DNA of 64,000 nt from the NCBI GenBank assembly GCA_963513935.1, contig OY740774.1, positions 24,881,949-24,945,948 of the forward strand. Reading direction: 5' to 3'. The number at the start of each line of letters is the position of its first letter. Position 1 is the first letter of the stretch. The stretch comes from Aphrophora alni. Taxonomy: Eukaryota > Arthropoda > Insecta > Hemiptera > Aphrophoridae. The translations under genes were made by a program, and so were the position numbers. Under the pieces are notes generated by a model. The model saw nothing but the letters and a program-made list of their open reading frames with translations, did not search any database and had not been told where the DNA came from. Below are positions 56,260 through 64,000 of this stretch, piece by piece.

Positions 56260-57070
56260 ATATCTGGCAAAACATACTTTATTCGACGTCTACAGTGGAA
56301 CTGGTATTTCTTCTGAGTTTATTCATCTGCGTGAAACAGCTGTTTAGGGACTAATTCCCATCATCAGGTTAAAATTAAAATACACACTACAACACAAAAA
56401 CATTACTACACCTGCTTGGTTTAGATACGGCTGTATTTGTTCAGTTCAGCTGTATATAGTTTGAGGTTAATGATCGAATTTAAAACGTGAATATGTAGAA
56501 TTTGGGAATGTATGTGATGAAAAGGGCTGCGCAGGAGTAGTGAGAGTATTGCGGAGGGTTTTCAGACGACAGAGGTGTAACAGCTCCCAGCTCACGAACT
56601 CACTACTCTGTTTGTTAACTTACATTTAGTGACATAAAGCGCTGCCCATTACTGTGAGATACAGGTTGTTTAGTGAATTTTTCCCTGTGAAACATTCAGG
56701 TTGGTATCCATTTCTCGTTACAGTACCAACCACTCACTGAAGTTAAATTTTAAAACAGTATGATGAATATTTCGTCAAACTCCAATATTTATAGAACAGC
56801 AGATAACTCACTACTACCACGAGGGAAAGGAACTGCCTGAAGGGCGAACCGGAGATGTTGAGTTGCAGCGCATGCTCTTTAATATCCGCGAAGTCTTTAA
56901 GTAGCTTCTCACGTACATTTCTATTTACACTAGTGTTCTGTGTGGTACGTTCAAATTTAACTAACACCTGATGATGAGACGTTGTTCCGAAACAGGTTTT
57001 GTTCGACAATAAACACAGAAGAAATGCCAGTTCCAGTAATAAAGCATGTACTTTTGTCAGATTTATAAAC
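56260..57070. mobile_element. Head-to-head pair of retroelement 3' ends (Penelope/LINE-like)
   Basis: 56,260-56,370 on the minus strand and 56,965-57,070 on the plus strand share the order CCTGATGATG, AAACAG, AATAAAC-CAGAAGAAAT, CCAGTTCC. The spacer between them is 600 bp, more GC-rich than average, with protein-like but broken frames. The layout CTGATGA...GAAAC...AATAAA fits 3' ends of Penelope-like or LINE elements, and inverted partial copies are common for Penelope-like elements. Family is inference. Confidence 0.55.
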
Positions 57071-57189
57071 TTAAGTGTCTTCACCAAAGCACATTTAGTA
57101 TTTGTAAGAAAATAGTCTATAATTTTTTAGCATAACAAACTGAACCTTGATAATATAAAAGTAGTTTTAAAAGTTCTATTTTTCTTTAT

Positions 57190-57400
57190 CTTACTACTGT
57201 AATAATGCCATTAAAATGTATAAAAAAATAGATTGTATAATCATGAAAGATAAAAACTGATGTCATGCTAGTCTCGCGAGGGAAATATGAAGCATTATCT
57301 TGGCGCTAACTCGATTGTGTAAAACAAACTGTCTTAAGTGACTAAGAAAAAGTAGCGAAGTAGAATAGAGTTTCCAGAGATTTTGAATGAAACAAAGTTG
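57190..57400 (-). repeat. Repeat R3, copy 5, reverse
   Basis: Reverse complement of the R3 start: CTGTCTTAAGTGACTAAG, CATTATCTTGGCGCTAACT, GCTAGTCTCGCGAGGG and AACTGATGTCATG match the other copies' CACTTAAGACAG, AGTTAGTGCCAAGATAAT and CACGAGACTTGC. It lies 28 kb from the main cluster. Confidence 0.75.
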
Positions 57401-57779
57401 GACATAAGTAACTTTATTATACATGGTGTGAAGTATTTATTGTTCTACATTTTATGATAATATTTAAAATTTAAAAACAAGTTCCTATTAAAGAAAATCT
57501 TAAAATGCTTCATATTCTTGTTTAGAATTAATAAAGATATTGATTTATCAATTTACTTGAAGTTTGAAATATAGAGTATTATTGATCACCATATGGTCTA
57601 GTATTTTAAAATGTTTTTCGTTGCCATATTTATACACTATTTTACCCTCAAGAAATATCTTGCAAACGTTAGTTATACATATTATTTCTTCATTAAAATT
57701 ACGATCTAAGATTATCAACCAAGCAAAGCGAATCCCGTTTCACTTCAATCACTTTTTTAAAATTCTTCAGTAGTGAAAA

Positions 57780-57930
57780 CAAATATATAATAAAGATTGG
57801 TAGCTCTCGAATACTCTATTAGCGTTTAGTTGGGAAGAGAACAAGAATTGATCAATAGAGATAAAATGTAGATCCAGGTAGGGTCCTTTGGGAATGCTAC
57901 TGCTATATTCATTATAGCTGAGTACGGATG
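57780..57930 (-). mobile_element. SINE-A copy, shortened
   Basis: Contains GGTAGCTCTCGAATACTC, TATTAGCGTTTAGTTGGG, GAACAAGAATTGATCAA, AATGTAGATCCAGGTAGGG, CTTTGGGAATGC and ATTATAGCTGAGTACGG. The block between the centre and B box is deleted. Sense is the minus strand. Confidence 0.78.
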
Positions 57931-60019
57931 GTTTTAACGCGATCATTAGCAGTTTCGTTTGTATGATTATTTGCTGTTTGAAGTGCGTTTTATAAGCAGT
58001 ACCAAATCGTTATACCATTCATTAACAGGCTGTGAAAGATTTAAAAAAATTCTTTTTTTAAATGGAGGTCACTCAAGTTATTGCTTATTTCCAAAGCATG
58101 TCTACAGGTACTCTAGCTAGGAATACAGTGAGCTATCTGTAATATTATATAAATGGGGTACGAGGCATAACGAGAAAGAAAAATAAATAAATAAATAAAT
58201 TTGAACAATTTACTAAAACTATCCTGCAAGAAGTTTTAAGAATTAAAACAATATTCAGTCACTAGTTTTTATATGTTTACATTTATATGAATTTAAAATT
58301 TTAGAGTTTTATAAGTTTCCAATAATATAACATAAATTATTACTCTATTTACGCATGGATTACATTATTTATTTGGAATCGTTTACTCTTCAAATAAATT
58401 GGACCAGCAGCTTCCAACGTTTACCAGCTGTTGGGTAAATGTTTGTTTTTTAGACCAGACAGTCAGTATTACAATGATTATATGAGTACTAGAAAGAATA
58501 GTAATGTATAATTACAATAAAAGGAGAAAAATAAGCTGAAAGTCTGTGAGTAGTATTTATTATTTCTTTACGCCAATTGAAAACATTAAAAAACATCATA
58601 TCAGATTTTAAAATATTTTGAAGCTGTTTAATGAAAAACAGTTTCCACTATTGAGATGAACATCCAAGTCTTATAAAAACCATAAATAGGTGAAAACGAT
58701 GAATTTAAATAGCTTTGACAGTATTTAAGATTAATTACATATTTAATAGATTGGAAACAAATATTAAAATCTGAGTCTTTAACTGAACTCCGAGCTGAAA
58801 AACAATGTTCGTCATGTGTCATATGACTATGTTACTATATACTTTAAGCAAATATATAAACAAATCCTACACAATTATATAAAGCTTAAAATGTATAAGG
58901 ATTGGTTTGGAATAAGCATTATTCAGTAAAAAATCGATTAGATAAAAATTGCAATAAAGAGATTCTTGTCACTTTCTCGTCACCCAGTATAGAAATGTAA
59001 ATCTTCCTTGACTATATCGTTATTGGATTGTAAGATTATGTGCATATAAACGTGTTTGTACATTGTTTATTTATCGTACATTTCTCATGTATATTTAATA
59101 AGTATTAATAATGTGTGTGTCCTGTTTCTATTTCCATTATAACGAATTCCAACTGGATTAGAACATGATAAGATTTATTTATATGTACGTTAATTCAATT
59201 TATATTAGGAGTCCAATCCGGTAATATTTAGAAAAGGTCTGATAATTATTTTCATAATTTACTTATAACGGTATACTTATTTCTAAATTCTATTTGTTCT
59301 ATAAGGTAAAAATACTTCAAAAATTTCAGTCAATCGGACCACCCATTTTTCAGATATGGCATGACAAAAAATTCATAAATGAAAAACCAAATAGTTTGCA
59401 CTTTTACAATGCTTTCCTTTATTAAGCGTAAATTGGAAATCATTTCAACCTCATTATCATGTTTCTACGGCTTTTATTGATATTAATAATTTTTAAATGA
59501 TCGGACGAAATCCCTTCAATTTCTCACATACAGGAAGGAACACAATTGCTTGGCAATACATGTATATTGGGTTCTAATTTAGAGCTAAAAATAAATAAAA
59601 AAGTTTATACGAAGTTTAGAGCAAATCTTAATGAGTTCGAAGTTATTGCTGAAGTCTGTGTAACTGTGATTCTCATAAATTGTAGCGAGCATAATTTGAT
59701 CTATTAATGTAAATATTCTTCTTTGGTGAGTGTTCAAAGGCATAAACGCTGTTGAGGAATACAAAATTTACATAGAATTTAAAATGAAAAATGTAAACAA
59801 CTAACAACAATTATTAATAAAATGACCAATTAAACTGATTCAAATACCCTGTATGACACAAAAAAAAATTCAAAAACCAGCGTTAAATACAAGTTCTAGT
59901 ACCGGTACATCAGTTATGGAGTGACGGTTGTAGTCCGGTAACCACAAGGTGCGCACCTAGCAGAATAATTGTGTTGTTTTTATTTTATTTTGTGTTATGT
60001 AACACACGACGACCTCACA
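57931..60019. other. AT-rich intergenic sequence
   Basis: No gene. 59,315-59,365 has a TTTCAGTCAATCGGACC and CCATTTTTCAG texture like LINE untranslated regions. A short (AAAT)n tract lies at 58,180-58,200. Confidence 0.4.
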
Positions 60020-60075
60020 CGAGTGAAGATGGGATAGAAATCCTGAAACGCGTCTGCGCAATTTGAAAGAGGTCC
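60020..60075 (+). mobile_element. Possible retroelement 3' end motif
   Basis: GTGAAGATGGGATAGAAATC followed by CTGAAACGCGTC resembles the stem-loop near 3' ends of some invertebrate retroelements and recalls the motifs at 44.3 and 56.9 kb. No body is recognisable. Confidence 0.3.
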
Positions 60076-60502
60076 CATGACGAATCAAAATTAAAAAGGT
60101 ATTATTGTGCTTTATCTTATTCGATAATGACCTTGATATTTGGAAGTAAAAATGAATTCATTTTTAGGATAATGGTTGTGTTTCTGGAACTACGAGTATA
60201 TGGTAAGAAATATGATACCTGGGTTCCTGGATATTCAGCGCGTTCAGAGCGTTGTGTCTTCCAATTTTAGTTCACATTTACAATGTTAAATATTAATGAG
60301 ATCGTTATAAAACATCAAGTGAAAATACCGAAAACATCAAAGACCGCTGTATGCATCTAAATTACTCACAAGTAGTAATTTTTACTCCAATAACTAAATT
60401 GATTTAGATTATATATAATCAAAATTTTATCAAAATCGTTCGAAAAAATACGATTGATTATTGTTTTACAACACTTGCGCACTGTTTATTTAACATTAAA
60501 AT

Positions 60503-60505
<3 letters not shown>
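60076..60505. other. AT-rich spacer
   Basis: No gene seen. Confidence 0.35.

Positions 60506-60546
<41 letters not shown>
60506..60546 (+). repeat. (TA)n microsatellite
   Basis: About twenty uninterrupted TA units. Confidence 0.97.
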
Positions 60547-60550
<4 letters not shown>

Positions 60551-60873
60551 CTGGATAAATAAGACAAAAATATGCGTCATAAAACATAAATATGGTATGG
60601 AGAGCATTTTTTCATTCCTATATTCCAATAAACACTTGCCAACAACGACGCGTGGAAAGCAGTAATAGGATCATATCAATATATCTTACAAGGAAAGTAA
60701 CGCGCGTGGAAACATATGAGGAAATAAGCAACGTTGCTTCTGAGAAATTTCAATAAAATACCTGGATTGTAAAATATATTGAATCCTATAGATGCGTTCT
60801 ATGAATTGGTATAATGTAGTTTAATATATAACGGATTATCCCTATACAATTACCTATCAATAAAGATACTTTC

Positions 60874-60957
60874 TGGTTGTTTAAAGGCGAAAAACCATTC
60901 GGTCGTCTTACTTTTATTAAAAAAAGGAACAAAAGAATTAAAAATATACCCTATTAT
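60874..60957 (-). mobile_element. SINE-A, tail part, split by a MITE
   Basis: GGTTGTTTAAAGGCGAAAAA, CCATTCGGTCGTC and AAATATACCCTATTAT run up to the MITE edge. The remaining part resumes at 61,447 after the insertion. Sense is the minus strand. Confidence 0.85.
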
Positions 60958-61446
60958 CTGTATACCATAACTTGGCGTCTGGACCCGGACCGTCCCTCCT
61001 CGCTCCCTTCCTCAGTCAGTTGTTTCCGTGATGAGTCACCTACTAGCGTTAACACTGCACTGTTTAACTTTTTTTATGGGAGACACAATTTTAAATTTTT
61101 TTTCACAAAACACGACACTATTCAGTTTGTAAAAGACGCCAGTAGAAAGCTCTTTACACAGCTACTTTTTGCATAATCACATACTTATTATTTACATGTT
61201 TACGTACTACTGTATTTACATACATTTGTGTCGTGTTTGGTATCAATTTGCTTATATTTTCCTAAACATTTTAACTATGCTGAAAAAAATTTAAATTGTT
61301 TCTCCCATAAAAAAGTTAAACAGTACAGTGTTAACGCTAGTAGGTGACTCATCACTGAAACAGCTGGGTGAGGAAGGAAGCGACGGGGGGCGGTTCCGGC
61401 CGCTCACAGGTAGCCAAGGGTTCAGACGCCAAGTTATGGTATACAG
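60958..61446. mobile_element. 489-bp MITE inserted in a SINE-A
   Basis: The ends are an exact 24-bp inverted pair, beginning CTGTATACCATAACTTGG and ending CCAAGTTATGGTATACAG. Inverted similarity continues for about 130 bp (for example GATGAGTCACCTACTAGC near 61,031 and its complement near 61,345) and patchily further in (AAACACGACAC). The TIRs are GC-rich against the window average. No coding frame is preserved. The target-site duplication is unclear: flanks are CCCTATTAT and ACTATAGG, so superfamily is not assigned. Confidence 0.9.
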
Positions 61447-61598
61447 ACTATAGGTGTTGAATACTCTAATGGCACAAGGGTTGCAAAGAACAAGAGTTTA
61501 TTAAGGAAGACCTGATAAGAAAGATGAAACTGAGGGATCTAAGCCAAGACTAGGGATGGCCACTCCAGTACTAACTGGTGAGCCGCTGAGGGTATTTC
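61447..61598 (-). mobile_element. SINE-A, head part, continuing after the MITE
   Basis: TAGGTGTTGAATACTCTAAT, AAAGAACAAGAGTTT, GACCTGATAAGAAAGATG, GGGATCTAAGCCAAGACTA and GTGAGCCGCTGAGGG. The part between the Pol III B box and the head is shortened. Confidence 0.85.
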
Positions 61599-61704
61599 TT
61601 GATGCAGTCTTGAAATGGAAATCAGATAACCGCCTATATGCATATGGAAATAATAATTGTTCTAGCGGAACGAGGTGCTGATTTGAATATAGCATTTAAC
61701 ATTT

Positions 61705-61925
61705 CCCCTTAGGGGCTCGGTTGTTGAGAGTAGCGTGCTGGTACAGAAATCCCGAGGTTCCTAGATGGAATAAACCTTTCTTCATCTAGTCTTGCGTTAG
61801 ATATCTAACTTACATTTCTCCTATCAGGTATTTCTTAGAACCTTTTGTTCACTTCCTGCACTGACGCTATTAGCGTATTAAAAGACTACAAGACTCTTTT
61901 TATGCCCTTTTATTTTTAAGGTGAT
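61705..61925 (+). mobile_element. SINE-A copy with the most tRNA-like head, plus orientation
   Basis: The head GGGGCTCGGTTGTTGAGAG then TAGCGTGCTGGTACAG, AAATCCCGAGGTTCC looks like the 5' half of a tRNA (D-arm with A box, then anticodon stem). It continues with TTGCGTTAGATATC, CTTTTGTTCACTTCC, TGACGCTATTAGCGTATT and the AAGGTGATCATG tail region. It supports a tRNA origin and a plus-strand sense for this copy. Confidence 0.85.
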
Positions 61926-61951
61926 CATGATTTTTTTAATCATATTTTTTT

Positions 61952-62075
61952 CCTTGTCCTTTAAAGGGGAAAAACCTCGGTCATTATCACATTATAAAAT
62001 AAAGGATGAATATAGAATAAAATAAAGAACTTATCCTTGAATACTATAATAGCGCCAGGATCGAAAAAAAAGTTG
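61952..62075 (-). mobile_element. SINE-A tail-half fragment
   Basis: TTCCTTGTCCTTTAAAGGGG, CTCGGTCATTATCACATT, TATCCTTGAATACTATAATA, GCGCCAGGATCG. Directly followed by another copy in the same orientation. Confidence 0.78.
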
Positions 62076-62079
62076 ATTT

Positions 62080-62289
62080 TTCCTTATTTTTTAAAGGTGA
62101 AAACCATCTCGGTCATCATCCCCTTACAAGAACGTAAAATAAAAAACCCTTATCCTTCAAATTTTCTAATAGCGTCTGTGTCGAAAAATAACAAGTGTTG
62201 GTAAGGAAAGTTGAAAAGGGGGATCTAATCCAAAACTATATGAAAAAAAGTGTAGATCCAGCTCGGTCCTCTCGGGATTGCCAAGAGCT
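62080..62289 (-). mobile_element. SINE-A copy, near full length
   Basis: TTCCTTATTTTTTAAAGGTG, CATCTCGGTCATCATCCCC, TAATAGCGTCTGTGTCG, GGGGGATCTAATCC, GTGTAGATCCAGCTCGG, CTCTCGGGATTGCCAAGAGC. It is the middle of a three-part same-strand series. Confidence 0.85.
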
Positions 62290-62368
62290 GATGTGAAAGA
62301 TGAAAGAAAAAGATCTAACCCACGACTAATGAAATAATTTACATATCCAGTTATGTTCCAGTACTCAA
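62290..62368 (-). mobile_element. SINE-A fragment, B-box region
   Basis: TGTGAAAGATGAAAGAAAAA, GATCTAACCCACGACTA and TACATATCCAGTTATG, ending at CCAGTACTC. Third member of the same-strand series. Confidence 0.65.
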
Positions 62369-62587
62369 CAGCCAAGCTTGTAATCATTAAACTGTGCTCA
62401 CGATGGTTATTGTGTTTGTGGTTTCCTTACGAAGTTACAATCCAACCCGTCTATAATTGTTATGTTCTATGCGATTAGGGCGAATGACTTAATTACAAGG
62501 TTTTAAATTTAATTTTAGTAAATTTAAAAGGCGGTAAATTAAACAATACTATACGGCTCCAAGATCAATACCTAAATGTTGTTTTTT

Positions 62588-62657
62588 CCCTTGTTGTTTT
62601 GTGTCGAAAACATTCTCTCTCGTCATCGGCTTTGAAAGAAAAGACCTAACTTTCGAA
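62588..62657 (-). mobile_element. SINE-A tail fragment, head-to-head with the next copy
   Basis: TCCCTTGTTGTTTTGTGTCG, CTCTCTCGTCATCGGC and CTAACTTTCGAACACTC. It stops where the plus-oriented copy begins. Confidence 0.7.
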
Positions 62658-62902
62658 CACTCTCACTGTAGTGAGATCAAGAGTGGCAACCACGAGGTAT
62701 CTTAGGTGGATCTACAATTTTTTCATGTATCTTACATTAGATACCTCTCTTTTCATGTTTCCTGTCAGGTCTCTCTTAACCAACTTATGTTCATTTCCGA
62801 ACCTGACGCTATATATTATTCAATTGTAAGGGGTCTTCATATTATGTTATTTCTTGCTTTTTTTTTAAGTAAAGCGATAATAACTGAGAGGTTTTCCTCA
62901 TA
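62658..62902 (+). mobile_element. SINE-A copy, full length, plus orientation
   Basis: Sense left to right: CTCTCACTGTAGTGAG head, GGCAACCACGAGGTATC, GTGGATCTAC B-box word, CATTAGATACCTCTC, CTCTTAACCAACTT, CCTGACGCTATATATTATTC and the tail AAAGCGATAATAACTGAG. The B-box region is better kept than in most copies. Confidence 0.85.
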
Positions 62903-63121
62903 AAAAACCATTGAATTACACCTCCAATTACAGAGGCAAATAATTCAGTCTTTAGTGACACTATTCTGTAGTTAAGTGATTAATAGTGACGTTAAGAATA
63001 CGGCTATTTTATAAATGCAGTTAACGCATCGCTGAATATGGCAACATTGACGTTGAAACAGCATTCAGTATTTAAACAATAAGTGATGAGCTTTGTGTAA
63101 AGTTATGTCATGTCACACGTC

Positions 63122-63272
63122 AAGTTCAGTCTACAATATTAGTGTTTAATGCCTGGTTTTCCAACCTCAATAGCACATTAAGTTCAGTCTTCAATATTAG
63201 TGTTTAATGCCTGGTTTTCCAACCTCAATAGCACATTAAGTTCAGTCTTCAATATTATTGTTTAATGCCTAA
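63122..63272 (+). repeat. 58-bp tandem repeat, about 2.6 units
   Basis: AAGTTCAGTCT starts at 63,122, 63,180 and 63,238. Each unit reads CAATATTAGTGTTTAATGCC, TGGTTTTCCAACCTCAATAG, CACATT. Units are almost identical, so the expansion is recent. Confidence 0.95.
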
Positions 63273-64000
63273 TTCAATACGTGCAGGTAAATGAAAAGTA
63301 GTTGCAATAACTATCATAAACAAAATAAATGGTGCAACAACATTGCACAAACGTTCTCATTCGTCGAAGTCAAAATGTGAGGAAACAAAAATTATTCAGA
63401 TAATAAAATTTTCCTTTCACGTAGAAAATTTCGATCTCTTCTTCAGTCAAAGAAGTGTGATACCTTAAATGTCGAAGTCAATATATACATTCAAATTCGT
63501 TATACAACAGATATGGATATGGTTCCACAAGTAGCCTTTTAGAAGGAACTAGAGTGAAGTATCATTCACTTGTCTTTAGCTATAGTAAAATGACTTTCCT
63601 GAAGATTTCTTTTCTTCCTATAAAAGCACTTTCAGTGTATCCAAGTATATCTCTAAGTGAACTTTACGAAATTATACAAGACAAGCAATTCCAACACAAA
63701 GAATAATTTAACCCTGTATAAAGAACTCTAATACAGAATGTCTTTTAAAATTACTAAAATAACGTTTGTTTCCATTTTAATATTTTTGTTTAAATTTTTC
63801 AGTATTACAATAGTATTATATGGAGACACAATTTCATCCGATTTACAGTACGTTGAAATTTTATTTAAAAACATATTTAAATCATTTATATAAATCTAAC
63901 TAATTTTCTATAGTCCATTTTCACTTTTTGATTAGTAATTACAGAACTGACGTTTTGGAGAAGAATAATTTTTGTTTGTTAGCATTAAGTTTGTGGATGA
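63273..64000. other. AT-rich sequence to the window end
   Basis: No gene or repeat identified. Confidence 0.4.

Noticed and set aside
56743..57087. 114-residue minus-strand frame
   Set aside because: It runs against the orientation of the retroelement 3' end there and shows no recognisable motif.
1826..62903. Many 60-100 residue frames across the window
   Set aside because: They fall in SINE-A copies, inverted arms, R3 or AT-rich sequence, are not preserved between copies of the same repeat, and have AT-driven composition.

Overview
This looks like a gene-poor, AT-rich (roughly 70% A+T) stretch of an animal nuclear genome. No long open reading frame exists on either strand. No rRNA gene, intact tRNA gene, CRISPR array or bacterial-style operon is visible. 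Almost everything recognisable is repetitive: a tRNA-derived SINE family, relics of cut-and-paste DNA transposons (piggyBac and Tc1/mariner), long inverted repeats, minisatellites and microsatellites. The combination of TTAA-flanked piggyBac relics, a TA-flanked mariner relic and LINE or Penelope-like 3' tails suggests an invertebrate, perhaps an arthropod. The species cannot be named from this sequence alone. All names such as SINE-A and R2 to R6 are provisional labels used only here.

Layout. 1-12.2 kb: the end of one foldback element (1-530), a duplicated repeat R2 (530-1,695 and 11,283-12,195), and a complete 4.7 kb foldback element (3,900-8,604) with two ~2.1 kb inverted arms. 12.2-24 kb: sparse sequence with scattered SINE-A copies, a near-perfect hairpin (14,425-14,631) and short-period tandem repeats. 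24-30 kb: a 76-bp minisatellite followed by a dispersed array of repeat R3. 30.5-31.5 kb: an internally deleted mariner element. 32-39 kb: paired repeats R4 and R5, the latter carrying a TATA box. 39-47 kb: microsatellites, a LINE/Penelope-like 3' end and a long-TIR element. 47.2-48.5 kb: a piggyBac relic. 49-57 kb: dense SINE-A copies, a 385-bp piggyBac-type MITE and one possible host exon. 57-64 kb: more SINE-A copies, one of them split by a 489-bp MITE, and a 58-bp minisatellite.

How the parts relate. SINE-A is the dominant family, with about 35 full or partial copies. In its sense direction it starts with a tRNA-like head with recognisable A- and B-box promoter regions and ends in an AAC-rich tail. 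It has no protein; SINEs in general borrow the machinery of a LINE, and LINE-like 3' tails are present. Both recognised transposases are deletion derivatives that keep their N- and C-terminal blocks but have lost most of the catalytic core. Together with the MITEs they indicate past, now non-autonomous, DNA-transposon activity. The long inverted repeats could make double-stranded RNA if transcribed, but nothing here shows that they are.

Limits: all identity estimates and boundaries are by eye. Short translated frames inside the repeats are by-products of repeat sequence and are not called as genes.
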